Below the pieces are notes generated by a model. It was not told where the DNA came from. It was given only the letters and a program-made list of their open reading frames with translations, and searched no databases. This document shows, piece by piece, positions 46,900 through 60,262 of a stretch of DNA of 64,000 nt. The DNA comes from Hyalella azteca. Lineage: Eukaryota > Arthropoda > Malacostraca > Amphipoda > Hyalellidae. Location: contig NW_025947752.1 of the NCBI RefSeq assembly GCF_000764305.2, positions 295,953 through 359,952 of the forward strand, read 5' to 3'. The number at the start of each line of letters is the position of its first letter. The first letter of the stretch is position 1. The position numbers and the translations under genes were made by a program.

Positions 46900-47439
46900 A
46901 GGTGCGAGAAAACACGATGAAAACACATTCACGCTAAATAGTAGTTGCCAGCTAAATCATAAAACAAAGAACTTATTAATTACCAAACCTAATCTTACAC
47001 TTCATCTCAAGCATATACCTTGGTAGAATTTATTCCTCATCAAAAGGAAACCATTCGCATGCAACTCATAACTGATGATCATACGAACGACGCCCGCGAC
47101 TCCAATTTTGGTTCTGTGATAAAACGACGTGGCTTGGTATCCGAAGTTTTTTACAATTCCATCTTGCAAAAGTCAATTTCCGAAATGTCTGGGTAGATTT
47201 CAGCTTAATATAATATAGAATTTAATATTGCTTTGCCTTCAGTAAGCAAAACTTAGTTGTTCTTTAGAATGACTTGCTACCAAATCTTAAGTTAATAGAA
47301 AATATTTTTTTTTGCCATTTCACACAGAGAAAATTTCGGGCCCTTGAGAGTCCCAGTGAGAAATTTTAAGTTGGTAGGGTGCCTACCAACTCAAAATAGG
47401 GTGTCTCTATTGAGGGTGTCTCAAATAGGGTGTTAAATA

Positions 47440-47473
47440 GGGTGTCTCAATTGAGAGTTCAATTGAGACACCC
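47440..47473. repeat. Perfect hairpin in copy A
   Basis: gggtgtctcaattga and its exact reverse complement flank a 4-nt loop (gagt). Several more gggtgtctc words lie just upstream (47345-47440). The copy B counterpart (about 61583-61640) retains only parts of it. Confidence 0.9.
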
Positions 47474-48473
47474 AATAGGTGTGTCAATTGAACTCTCAAC
47501 CATGAAGGACTTGCAATGTATCTTGTCATCATTAGTTAATTTATTCAAGAGAACTGCTTAGAATACTTTTTAGCTACACAATTTTTTTAGTTACACTCAA
47601 GTGGAACGAACGCGCTTGCGTTCTTGTTTATGTTCTACGGCTTTGCGCGTCAATTAACGCGGCATAGCTCATAAGTATAACTGTCGATTATATTTGTCTC
47701 GCGCGTGATAATCTTCCGTTTCAACCGTTTGTTTCACAAATTTTCCTTGCAAACATTCGGCTGATTTACCACACAGTGGTAAATCACAGTGGTTAATCCT
47801 CATGTCACTGCGGCTTGTGTCTTTTTGAAACAAGGTTCGTATCGTTCTCTTCTAACAGTATTAGCTCTTTCGGGTATGCTTACCGTTTATATATTATTTC
47901 TTTTTTTGTTTTTTTTTTCTACCGAACTGAAAATTATGAGTAGTTATAAATATATAATTTTTTTCGCTATCACTACATCTCAGTAAATTGTAATTTCACT
48001 GGTAGAATTGACGTTTATTTGATCATATTTGACTTTTGTAAGTCGGCATATTAAAATTATTACGCGATTCCCAGATTTTGTTCAACTGAACATGAAAAAT
48101 GACTTATTTTCGAATCACATCTTGAATTAAAAAATCATTCATTAAACTGTGAAGTTCAAAATCCGAAACATTAATTTGTGCGCATAAATAGCATTTTAGT
48201 AAGGCGTTGCTGTACAAAGTTTTTTATCCTCTATATTGCCAAGACTTCAACACCCGACGTGTTATGCAAGACTTTTTCGGCCGCCTCTTATCGTCCGTGT
48301 TTGCATGCATAAGCTCTATTTATTTTGGGGTGGAAAATTCTAGTAGATAAACACTAACATAAATTCATTGAACTTTTTTCAAATAACGATGCACCGTTGA
48401 CCAAATGTGAGTCATCTTGACCAAGTTTGGCCCGGAAAAAGTATTAACAATAGTGACAGTATGTGACAGTATG

Positions 48474-48510
48474 TTGCTGATTGTAAGAAAAAATTACTTA
48501 CAATCAGCAA
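48474..48510. repeat. Hairpin, present in both duplication copies
   Basis: ttgctgattgtaag and its exact reverse complement flank a 9-nt A-rich loop. It lies among short repeated words (gtgacagtatg, gacaataaatat). The same structure occurs at 63352-63388 in copy B. Confidence 0.9.
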
Positions 48511-49122
48511 TATAATAGTGACGGTATGTGACAATAAATATGACAATAAATATAATATAAATGTGACAATAAATATAATAAATAATACCGTCATAAATAA
48601 ATATAACGGTATCTGGATAATACGACCCGTCCATTATTCTTAGTGCACTCGAGTTGATCATAGTTACGGATAAACTTCTCCGTATTAGTTCTTTAATCTG
48701 TCATGTAAATTTCTTATTTTTAGGGGAGTTACTTTAAGTGAACTTTGGAAAGGTTTTAGTCATTATCAATTGAATACCAAACCTGATAAATTTTTAGTGA
48801 TCTGATATTGAATCATCGTGATCGTCAACCCATACATCTCATTCATAATCGGCACGCATCAAGTGAATTACATCTTTACATGATGTATAACTAATTATAA
48901 GCAAAAAAGAAATGAACTGCTTTTAAGTTTGCTTTCATTTAAGTGGCTTTTGTTGATTTTATTAACTCATTGCGTTGCGTAGTAACTATGCAGGACTAGT
49001 ATTTCATCCGTAATACCCCCAGACATTTACTGATGTAACAAAATTTTTGTCTTCACATTGTCACAATATACGACCTTCAACGAATTGTTACTCCAAAATA
49101 AAGCAGAATTCATGCGCACGAA

Positions 49123-50750
49123 AACATGTAGAACAATTTATCTTGTAACTTCCCTGGCAGCGAGTTTCCTGAATTACTTTCAACAGAATTGGAGTTCATC
49201 GATTAAAGAAGAGACTGGGAAGTAATTCCTCGAAAGTCAGGGAGGCGCCCACTCACAAGAATTGCCTGTGACAAGCCGAGGCCCCTGAATGACTCCTCTC
49301 AATTGGTATCAGGGAATGCTTTTAAAACTTGCCTTCGAGTTAGACCTCGGCTAGACAGCGATCAGATCCTGCAACTAATCGTCTTCAGTTCGACACCGGA
49401 ACTTTTGCTGTTGGATCGCGTCGAACGAAGATGAAAACAGGTAAAAGACAGTCGGAGAAGTTCATGTCATCCTAGATTTAGGATCATTCTTCGAGTCCTT
49501 TACTTTGGCAGTCTTCAAAGTGCAAAGCTTATCCTTTTAAATTGACCAAAACGTTCGCTAATAGAAATAAAATTTCGCAAAATTTTTTATCCGAAACGAA
49601 ATTTTGCAACTGATATAAATATTTATTTATAAGAACATCATTTATTGGCGTCTCTGCTTATCCACATGTGTGGCAGTAGACAGAAAATGCCACAGTACAC
49701 GTAGCTTGATTTGGGACAAGAACTGTTGTGCCTGTTAAAATAATAACAAAAATTTTGAAACGTGTCATGTAACAATAATTATATTATGAGCCAGATTAAG
49801 CAAAATAAATACAAGGTATGGTAAAACATTCGGAATTGAAGCAAAAGAAAAGATTTCTTTTTTGTACGTTATATCTATGTGAAATAGACTAACTTTTGAA
49901 GTTTAATATTTGTATAAAAGGAATATTAACAATTAGACGCTTCAAAATGGGCTTAGAGAGTTGCATGGATTTTTGGCATATTTGGCGAAATTTCAATACC
50001 CATGCAGTTATACAGCACCATTTGCAACCAGAACTAATAGTATTCTTTTTTTAATAAAATAGACAGGTTTTTACCCAATCCTAAAGTATTCCATCTTCAT
50101 TACTAGTACGAGTCCCCCCAAAATGTATCTGAATTCGTATTGACGAAAAAGTGAAATGCTGCCTGATTCAAGCTTGTCACAAAAGCCAGCGAACAAACTC
50201 ATTTTCTAAAGATATTGACGGAGCTGGGCTGTGATATAGCTTCGATGCTGGCGCATGATTGGTTGTTTATAAGCCTCAATATCCTCCGTCGATCAGGAAA
50301 TTACAATAATATTGCAATATTGCATCATGATGCCTTAGACCCTCTGCCTACGCACGACAATCTTCTAGTGATATATCGATGAAGTAAACGTTTTTTAGTA
50401 ACCAAGAGATCACCTAAAACATTCACGGCCTAAACCTGTGGATGTTTCTGAAACGATCATACGCGGGATGAAGAATATTTACTTTGTTTTACTATACTAA
50501 CGATGTTGGATTTCATAGATCAAAATTTCGGTCATTAAAAATATTATGATTAATAATTTTCCCATAATTGTGGCATAAATTTAACGAATAAATTAAATAT
50601 CATCGCTTCAAAAAATTTCGAACCTAATATACACATAAATTACTTCGTAAGAGAGACTTTTATAATAAGGCCTCTATAAAATGAAGAACATAATTTCAAG
50701 CTAAGTTTCTTCGACAATACTCGGCCTCATCTTCAATATTAATCTCATTC
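49123..50750. other. Non-coding stretch
   Basis: A mildly GC-richer part at 49200-49440, otherwise AT-rich. No exon or repeat was recognised. Confidence 0.4.
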
Positions 50751-50836
50751 CACCTCAATAATAATAATAGTAGTATTAGTAATAATAATAATAAATAATA
50801 ATGATACTAATAATAATAATAATGATAATAATAAAC
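50751..50836. repeat. AAT-type microsatellite
   Basis: Impure (aat)n with tag and gat interruptions. Confidence 0.9.
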
Positions 50837-51181
50837 CATGTATTGAAGTGCTGTAATACATGCCAGGTTGCTTCGCATACATAAGCTCTGACAATACCCT
50901 TCGAGAATCTCAAAACACGTCGCATGAATGTAAACAAGAAACCAAATGACTTCCTCCCGCCGCCTGCGTGCTCATGAGACACCAGGCTGCAAAGTACGTC
51001 GACTTTGCACCAATAGCGATCAGGCCTTCAATTTATGATTCTCCCTAACGTTAGTGTTAATAAGAAATACCGCGATGAAAGTAGTGCGGTGATAATTTAT
51101 GTAATGCAGAACACGCTTGCTTCTTTAGAATTGAGAATGTGAATGGCAATATGGCTTAATGAGTCTTTATGGGAATCTACG

Positions 51182-51413
51182 TTAAATATTCATCAATAAA
51201 ACATTAGAACTATTTTTTCGTTTCAGATAGGCATTAATACGATTGCAGCTGACTCCTGAATGATCAATATCTGAACACCAGCGATCAGTTGCAGCGTTTT
51301 GCTTCCGTTCATCAACAGTTATTCGTGGCTCAGGAGGTGGCTGCTTTGAAGCGGCATTTGATTTCCTGTGAGAGCAAAAGAACCTTGATTGCCGTTCGTA
51401 AATTTCAAAGGGC
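51182..51413 (-). CDS. Possible terminal coding exon, unassigned
   Basis: On the reverse strand a long pyrimidine tract ending tttttatcag (a strong acceptor) is followed by a frame that reads PFEIYERQSRFFCSHRKSNA, then ASKQPPPEPRITVDERKQNA and CSDIDHSGVSCNRINAYLKR, ending in TAA. The first base completes a split codon. The composition looks like real protein with a proline-rich middle. No domain is recognised and no upstream exon was found. Confidence 0.3.
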
Positions 51414-51940
51414 CTGATAAAAAGAAAAAAAAAAACAAATTGCTCCGTACCGATAGTTTGAAGCATGGCATGTGTCAAATTTGTCTAGCTCTTTGCCGAA
51501 ATGCTTAGAGTTTATTTTACATTTTTTTTATCGTTTTTCACGTGTTTTCTGGGATTGGCATCACATCTTTTTCTCGTGGCAGAAATAATTCTATCAAAAA
51601 TATAATTAATAAATGTAAGCTTTTGAAAAGGTGTGGCATTCGTACGATTACATTAGGATAAATGCAGGACACAAAGCTAATACACATATAACCGTTGCAT
51701 AATACAAGTATAACATAACCGTTGATTGCTATTTAAACCCATAATAATTATTTTTCAAAATTATAGTACGAGTAGAATACTCCAAACTTATCTGTATATC
51801 CAGGGAAAAGCCTTTCATGTAATAAAATTGTATTAAAATGTTAAAATATATTCACTTCTAAATAAGTCAAACTTTCAAGACTCGTACCAGCTAAAAATTG
51901 CAGCTGTGGTTGAAGTGATTCAAGAGAGATTATTTTGGAG
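51414..51940. other. Non-coding stretch
   Basis: AT-rich; includes the candidate acceptor tract of the reverse-strand exon. Nothing else seen. Confidence 0.4.
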
Positions 51941-51944
51941 GAGA

Positions 51945-52105
51945 AACGTACCTCTACAGTCAACGTACAGTCTTCGTCAGAAACGACCGTCTTCGGTGTC
52001 AGAAACGTACGAACGTATGTCTTCGGTGTCAGAAACGGTGTCAGAAACGGTTCGTCCGTCTTCGTAGTCAGAAACGTACAGTCTTCGGTGTACCTCTACA
52101 GTCAA
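51945..52105. repeat. Irregular tandem repeat of gtcttcggtgtcagaaacg
   Basis: Five or more imperfect copies of gtcttcg..gtcagaaacg(tac) of variable length. A forward frame across it is open but repetitive (VFGVRN-type words). Confidence 0.85.
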
Positions 52106-55100
52106 AGTGTCTACTTGGGAAGATCTTAATGCCGGTGAACAGCAGGCCATCTCAGAAGGTAACGCATGCGTGACGCGCTCACAGCGCCTGTATTCACGGC
52201 CGTTGCAGACATGAAATTCCGGCCGAACATTTACGCTCGCATTTAAATTGGAATTGATAAAAAAAGTGGCAAAACCGAGCCAACATCAATTCTCAAATTG
52301 AATGCATAAACGCAAACTTCATTTCTAAGCTCAGAAATTCAGGCACCGATCTACGATTAGAACATTCCTAGAATGCGAACTAAAATAAGAAAAAATCGGA
52401 ATATTGCAATACATTCAATTTATCGTAATTTCTCTCTGTAAGCAGTATTTCAATCTACGACTTCTGATCTTTAAATGTTTCATGTCAGTTGTACCTAATA
52501 ACTTATGTTGCTGATCTTTCTTTTCTTATTCTTTCTTATTCATGTCAAATGTTTGAATCGAGTTTATCATGATTCATTCTTAAGAAATCACTTATGAGAT
52601 AAGAATGCAACCAAATTAAGTTTCAACGATTACGATTACCTTCGTAGCAATTGGGACATGGTCGTTAGGAGTATTAGCCTCCTATTCTAATCCAGCATGG
52701 CACCTGCAGATTTTGTTGAGTATCGCATGCAATGTTGGTAACATCGTGAGAAATTATCGAAAGCTGGCCGAAAGAGTGACGGTACAACCTAAATCGCCTA
52801 CCTACTTCCTGCTCGTCCCGCGTAAATCGCAGGCGCAACGTCCTGGATTTCTAATCGCGACACAGAAGAATCATGATTCAAAACCAACCTATCAGAGCGC
52901 ATTCGAAACAGAAGTGGCAGCAATCAAATATCTAATTTGTAAATGTCAATTTTAAAAAAGAAGTCCGTCATAGGCCATTTTATTGCTGAAGTTGCTCAAA
53001 GATACTGCCTTGCGACGTCAAATCAACTTTTATCACAGGTTTTTACATTGAAGAAAATCAAATTTATTCTCAATTAGTTCTCAGCAGTGAATTTTTTCAA
53101 TGCTCGATTGAGATATTAATAATCTTGCATGTAATGCAATAAGCCAAGCAGCTATGCACCAGCAATTGCTCACACTTGTCGAAGATAACACCGTCTAATT
53201 ATTCAACAACCGACTCGGCCGTGGCAAAATATTTTGTATAAAAACATCTCAATTTTGGTCTAGAATTGCTAGTTCAGTTACGTGTACATGATCTCAAATT
53301 TAAATTGAGCCTTATAATTCAGCTTTTATTCGAATGTAAATTTCACTTAGGCTAGCCATCCTATAGGTAAGGGATTTAATATTATCAAATATGTTGTGCG
53401 ATCAAAATAGTCAGTATAATTGTCAATTGCAGTATTCAATACAAGGCGGAAGGAGGCCTCGATCTCATTTTGCTGTGGTTGATCTCAAATCCACATCACA
53501 AAAAAAAAACATCGTAACATGAGCAAAGCCGTTTATATTATCCCACGTTGAAAAATTCTGCTTAAAAGTGGCAGTTGATCGGGTACTTGTCTCGATTCAC
53601 GGAATGAACATAAAGCTTTACACGAGAGCCTACGTACACTGCCTGTGGTAGAGATGACTGTTGCCCTGCGAGGCGAAAAGTTTGTGAAATCACCTATTGA
53701 GATTTGCAAAATTATAAATACGACAAATGTTAAAAATATCATTTATTATTTAGAGGGACTGAAAAAAATCATCAGGAAATAAGATCAAATGATAGGCAAG
53801 TTTTTTTAGTGCTTCAATTCCAGAAATTTGGTATAACAACTTTAACGAAACGCAAGAAAGAAATCATTGTGTATCTTCGCTTCGTGCAGAAAATTTTTAT
53901 GTAAAAATGGACTTCTAGAACTGAGGAGGAATTTCATAAAGGCAATTTCATACTATAACAGAACATTTATTGTAAAAAAATACCAGTATTCATACATGCT
54001 CGAATATGAGTCTTATTAATTACTCTCAAATGTAATTCACGTTCAATTGTTATGCTTTTGGAGTAAACGAGAAATTTACAAGTGAACCAATTAATTAAAC
54101 ATAAATTTTTTTAATATTGGGCAAACCATAACCCATTCGATCGAAATTTTGGACGAAAAAGTAATTTAAGAACCCATGATACAAAAAAATTCACTCTGGA
54201 TTATTGGAATAACAATAATAATAATGATCGCAACAATCATAATAAAAAATAATAATTATTCAGTTATGACATTCTTAGTAATTCTTTTTCTCAACATGCG
54301 GAATGGATCATTTGTTTCTATTTATTCGTACATCATTACTCGGCGAGACGGCCGTTCGATCACGACGAATTATTTCACGACCATATAAAGAACTTGCCGA
54401 CCAAATGTGTCGTATTTCAGACACGCTCATAACCATTCTATCCGAAATTTTATGAGATTTGGCGTCGTATTGTAAGTCGGCTGAGGCCAAGCCCCAACCA
54501 GAGCTACATAAAACAGAGACGAGAGATATGCTTGCGCTGCGCTTTCATTCCTTGACAAATGTACTGTAGATCTCGAATACCAGGCTTGTATTTCTTTCAG
54601 CCAGATCCGTGGTACATTATTTTCAGTATCATAATAAAAAGAAAAAGTAATTTTTTATGATAATATTATTATGATATAATATTTTATAATATTTTACACC
54701 AATCCACACTGTGAACCTCGACGACTGCGAATTTATTTCAACAGATCAGTGATATGCTTTTTTCGTATTAAAATGAAAATACCTATTTTATATTATTTCA
54801 TATCAGTCCAAAACTTTCATATCAGCGATGTGCATCAACAATTGAAGGGCTCTAGAAATTGAGTTCTTCAGTCGAGGTATTTTTTTAGACTTTTAAATGA
54901 TGCTAATTCAAAAATAAATGAAATCAACAGGAATTGAATATTCTAATATCATATTTTAAAATAATTAAGAGAGGCACCGCTCTATGTTTAATGTTAATGA
55001 GGTCTTTGCTAGTATTTTTTCTTAGGTCGTCCAATGCGTGCTATAAGTGACAATTGATTATGCACATTCACTTAAAGGAACGATGGTTGCCCAATTATGG

Positions 55101-56190
55101 TTATACAGACATGAGAAGATGATTATATCTCAAGTGAAATAATCAAACCATATGAACGTCAAGCTGAAATCGGTGATTTATCTGCAGACCTCAGACATTA
55201 ACGGTAAATTATGGGCCAGAAAGACGTTAATTTACCGTTAACAGCAAATTACGGGCCACGAAGACTTTAGTGCTCGCTGAATTTCCATTAGGGATGGTAA
55301 GCTTAAACCAATTGCAACTGACATTTCTCATATCGTGACCACTCGACATGACCATTATAACAGCGATGCTTTTGAAGGGTTTGTGAGGGCTGATTTGCAT
55401 GAATATCAGACATATTAGTTGGAAAAACCAGTGTAGAAAATATTTGTAGGTATCACTCGTGTAAAATGCGTAATAATAATCTGCGTTATATCGAATTTAG
55501 CCGGAGCTCAGGAAAAATATTTGATTAAGACCTCCATCGATTTGCCTGCTGGAACCTTAGACTCGATTTCACCAAACGTAATAAGTGATTAAAATTTGAC
55601 ACGACCTTAGAAGTACCAGAGTATTTCCGTGCACCAGCGTTGGTTTAAGCATAGGATGAAGCACATAATCGTCCTAAATCTCTGATATTTACCCACGCAG
55701 ACACACGATCTTACTTCCATTGAAGTTCTTTATCTCAGGACGAACTCTAAATGACATGGAACACGCATCAAGCCCTCGGTGTCATAGTCACGCGAGTCTC
55801 TACTGCCACCTCGATCCTCGTAGTACGAAATTGTTCTTCAAATTTGGTATTCTTTTTAAATTACTGGCATTGCCATATTTATGGAACATTTACCTGTCAT
55901 TATCGAGCTTGACCTTAATTGTTATTGCTAAACTTTCTGTTATTGTTGAACCGTATTTTTGAGTGAGAGAACCTTATTTTTAAGGACAATAATTATTCAT
56001 TATATTTAAGTGTTGTCATCATCAGAATTTAACATCGCTCAAATTTTAAAGAAGTGCTAGATACAGTCCATGAACTTTAGAAGAGGCATATCTACAGATA
56101 AATCAATATTATATGACCTTTTCATATCCAATGCAGCCGTTGTGTGTCGCCACTGATAAAACGAGTGTATATGAGACACTTCATGTATAA
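52106..56190. other. Non-coding stretch
   Basis: AT-rich. A small inverted repeat (acggtaaat..atttaccgt) lies at about 55200-55243. A forward frame at 52713-52955 has a mixed composition but no motif or splice support and is not called. Confidence 0.4.
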
Positions 56191-56195
56191 ATATA

Positions 56196-56573
56196 CAGGG
56201 TGAACCAGAATTAACTGACCCTTTTAATTTGTTAATAAATAAAAAACTAAGAACGTTATGAAGTTGAAACTTGTTTTTATTTAAAAGAAGAACATTTTTA
56301 TGGTAATATTGTATCCTAGTTAAAATATTGTATCCTATTACAATATTTTATTATCGTATTAGTTAAAATATTTATTATGTATTAATAATATGTATTAGTT
56401 AAAATATTGTATGTAATATTATATCCTAGTTAGTTATTGTATCCTAAAAACTAGGATACAATATTACCATAAAAATGTTCTTCTTTTAAATAAAACAAGT
56501 TTCAACTTCATAACGTTCTTAGTTTTTTATTTATTAACAAATTAAAAGGGTCAGTTAATTCTGGTTAACCCTG
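56196..56573. mobile_element. Palindromic MITE with TA target duplication
   Basis: The 378-bp element has terminal inverted arms of about 125 bp (56196-56320 and 56449-56573) that match except for one substitution and one 1-bp indel. It begins cagggtgaaccagaattaac, is flanked by TA on both sides (56194-56195 and 56574-56575), and the centre is AT-rich repeats of tattgtatcctagttaaaa. TA duplication and long inverted arms fit a Tc1/mariner-dependent MITE. No coding sequence. Confidence 0.95.
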
Positions 56574-57595
56574 TATTATATTAGAAGAAAGGAACGACAG
56601 TAGGATTATAAGTGATTCAAGCACTTTGTAACCTCGTTTACAGTGTTTTGGCTTGAGTTGTGCGCGCCGTAAAACTTTGCCATGTTTTTATACGGCAATA
56701 TTACCAATATATATCGTCTATTGATGGTCTATAAAAGCAACGCATGCAGTATATAGTGTGTCTGCTAGATGACGGCTGAGCGTCTCCCCCAATATCTCGG
56801 GCTGATCATAAACACACTATTGTTCATGTACAGGCTTCCCCTCACTTGTGTTTGCTTGATGCCATCCGAAAACAATACAACGTTTCGAGCCTCGTGGGAT
56901 GATATAGAGAAGAATGGATGAGCACTTGTAGGGCAAAACGTGTCGCAGATCGAAGTAGGCATTGCATATTGCTAGAGAATTGAATGTTTTTACGTTTCAA
57001 ATTACTATTATATGTTAGTGAAGCTTGTTTTTAGTGTTGCTGGAACATAATTTATATGAATGAATTATCTTATTAAATGGCGGAAATGATTTATTTCAAA
57101 ATAAGAATTAAATTTCATGCAGCTAATGTTTTCGAATTTTGTCGTAGACGACGTGAAAAAATAGTTTAACAAATTTCGTACCAGATTTTCGCGGTAATAC
57201 TACCGGAGTCCTACATTTTTTTAATATCAATGTTCAATGAAAAAATACTTGGAAATTTTTATACTTTTATCTTAGAAACAATCTGCTCGCAGTCAAGTCC
57301 CATCGTATTGAAGAGACCAATGATTTCTATCGATACCTTGTTAAAAATAGAGACTAATAATTTTTCAATTATTAAATTTATTCAAACATGAACTCTGTAA
57401 GTGCTCACAGAGCAGGGGCTTCATATACGGTTCGTTTTGGCATTCGCTATATGTGGCAGGATAAAAAAAAATGGAAGTGCCCACTGAGCAGGTTTTAATG
57501 AAGAGGCTTTGAGGAAGTAATTTAATGACGGAAAACCCATGTCGGGGACGGCTACAGAACACTGAACTGATATTGGCGTTTAACATACAATCGTG
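56574..57595. other. Non-coding stretch
   Basis: AT-rich; no exon or repeat recognised. Confidence 0.4.
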
Positions 57596-57597
57596 AA

Positions 57598-58080
57598 TGG
57601 CTAAGAGGGAAGACGGCCTGACCAGGCTTGTCCGCTCCGGTCCACAGTAGCAAGATCAAGACGGAGGCTTACGGCCTCCGTGCCTACATTGCCTCCGCTT
57701 ACAGTTAAAGGCTCGACTCGCTTGTCAATAGGGCGCATATACTGGCGGGCCATAATACCCTTACAAACTCTCTAAACATTTGTATTGATCACGCAACAGG
57801 ATATAGGGTTTCTCTCAATTCTCCTGTTACGCGTCCGCGCTTTATTTCAGAATATGAACGATTTTGGTCCATGTGACGCTTTGAGGTAGCGACACAGAGC
57901 TTGCGGGTGCCAAAGTGAACTCAATCAAGCCGCTGACGCCGTTTGCAAACAGCTTTTGTTGGTCGCGCTGCCGGTCGAAGAGACGGATACTCGATCATTG
58001 AGAACGTCCAAACCAGCGGCTTTGTTGAGCAACCAAAAGCAGATCCCTAAGCTGCAGACACCGCGTTGCGTTGTATCGTA
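57598..58080. other. GC-richer patch with coding-like frame
   Basis: This ~480-bp part is richer in GC than its flanks and contains a hairpin (ggaggcttacggcctcc at about 57663). A forward frame near 57912-58080 reads SELNQAADAVCKQLLLVALP then VEETDTRSLRTSKPAALLSN and stops. It has no start codon, splice border or recognised motif. It may be a fragment of a decayed element or gene. Confidence 0.25.
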
Positions 58081-59761
58081 AACTGCTTCCTAGGCATCGA
58101 CTGTATTTAGTTTGGTTTGGTTTGATTCATCATAAGTAAGCCTAATGTGAAGATCGAATACGAATAGTCTTAATCATTCGTGCCGGAAATTCGTCGGATA
58201 AAAAGTCCATTTAGATCCAATTGATTATAAATTTCATATTCTTGGAACCTCTATTAATTCTTAGAGTATTTTCTTGTGAAAAATCAATGTAAGTTATTCC
58301 TTCACAATATCCTTTATAAAGTCACAATATCCTTCACATTCATAAGTTTCCATTGGCTATAATGTTATGAAGAAAATGGCTGCCGTGTGCTCTACTTGCA
58401 TCATTAGGCACTTCGGAACAGATGCTGTACCCAGGAGCCAGGCAAATATTTGCTGATTTTAATACAAGCGAGGACAGCCTACGGCCCTAGTGGCAGCTGC
58501 CCTTATTATTTCAGTTGAGAATATTAAAATACGCTTCTTGTTAATACATATTGTTAGAGTAAATTTTAAATACTATTTGAGGTTTAAATTGGTTCATATA
58601 AACAGCCAAATTTTGAAGCTTAAACTATATATGAGATCCTCTTTTGTTAAACAAAACTTTCCACTTAAGAGATGTTTAAACTCGAGCTGTCCAAATTATT
58701 AACTAATCGATTTCACTCGAGTTCGATGCGAATTCAGTGATTTTCTATTCAGGAAGACAAATATCAAGATAAGTATGATTTAAACTTTTCTTTAATTTTT
58801 TGTCGAACTTACGTATATCCTTAATGTGTACTTATTGCTTGCAGCCATACGATTGATCAAAATTGACAGATTTCCAAGAATCTAAAAAGTAATTTTACCT
58901 TGCACCTGGTGAAAAATAGTTAATATAAATTGCATGGATATTGTCATAATCGTGCATATTGATGTGATATGCAATAATGAAAACTATTCCAGCGTCACCA
59001 TCGTGAGACTAGTGTGACTTTACAAATCACTTTCAACATCAACACGGATGATTGTAGTAGATATTTAAATCGAGAACCATTAGAATAATTGCAAGTAACA
59101 AAATGTAATTTGCTCCACTAACCTATTCTCGTATAAATAACATGTACGACCAAGTGCATACGAACACAATATAAATTAGCTATAATGCATACACATTCAT
59201 GTAAACTTTAACTTTCATCGAAATAACTTCATCATTCAAAAACTTAATATGGAAATCTATGTGAAACGACGTTCAATCAATTAACTAAACTCTTTACAAT
59301 TTTGCTCTATGTGTAAAAAATTTGGTTTTTGGCGGTAGCTTGATTGAAAAAATATTAAATGCTATAAGCGTCCATAATTCAATCATCAACTATTAACTTT
59401 TCTTTGGACATTAATTTTTCTTCGGTCTATTAATTTTTGCTTGTATGTTCAACCGCATTATAGATCACGTCGAAGATGTCTAAGATGAACATTGCTCCTC
59501 TGAGATATAATTTAATGCTCACCAGATTTAACTACGTACAAAACATTCTAAACCAAAAATCTAAATATCGATAAATTTACCATTTATTGCAGACGATAAA
59601 AAATAGTCAGTGTTTTGTTAATGTTTATCAATTCCCACACTGCGCAATCGTAGTCACGATTTCATGACCTCATGAAGCCAGTCTTGTGTTTATTTCAGCG
59701 ATGCTCTGACGTTGAGCTCGTTAATTAATTACCATCGTTTCAGTATAACGAGCACATTGGT
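58081..59761. other. Non-coding stretch
   Basis: AT-rich. Small word repeats (cacaatatcctt near 58305-58330; ttaatttttcttcggtctat near 59410-59430) only. Confidence 0.4.
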
Positions 59762-60262
59762 TACGAAGAAATAAATTTGTAGCCTTCGCAATAATCTTCA
59801 GTTGAACAAAGCAAAAAATGTATATGGCATTTAAACGAAAATTTTGAAAGAAGAAATGAATTCCAGAATTTTGAAGTATTATGGTATATTAGCAAGATTG
59901 AATTTAGTTGTAGAATAAAACCCCGCCTTCATAATTCAAGACTATTTCTGAAAAGCAAATTTCAGATTTTATCTCAAGATATCACATCTAGAGAATTGCG
60001 GTGACTGCCAGAGCTAAAATACTCATTTATGAGCGCATCAATCATCGGGCAGCATCAACATATTGTTACACTTTGCTTTGGAAAATGAAAATTGGAGGTC
60101 GTATAATTAAAAATAAATTGACATTGATGACTTGCGCAACAAATGAATACCAGTTGAAATTTCAAACAGCATGGTAATCAATTTGAACAATATGGCAGGT
60201 TCGAAACAGGATTGAAAAGGTATAAAATCTAACCTATTTTTAAAGGGTGTTAAAAATTCATT
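59762..60262. repeat. Large duplication, copy B, block 1
   Basis: Diverged, collinear counterpart of 44311-44815 at an offset of about 15.45 kb. Beyond 60262 the match stops until 61135. Confidence 0.88.

Larger units (their letters stand above)
46901..49122. repeat. Large duplication, copy A, block 2
   Basis: Collinear with 61135-64000. Identity is mosaic: 46901-47077 is identical to 61135-61311; 47078-48100 is diverged (about 85-90% by eye), with a ~690-bp extra segment in copy B; and 48101-49122 differs from 62979-64000 at one position that I could find. The frames in it are duplicated with the DNA and show no known domain. Confidence 0.95.

Noticed and set aside
48412..48594. Hydrophobic reverse-strand frame, repeated at 63290-63472
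   Set aside because: The composition follows from AT-rich repeated words and a hairpin; both copies are identical only because the DNA block is.
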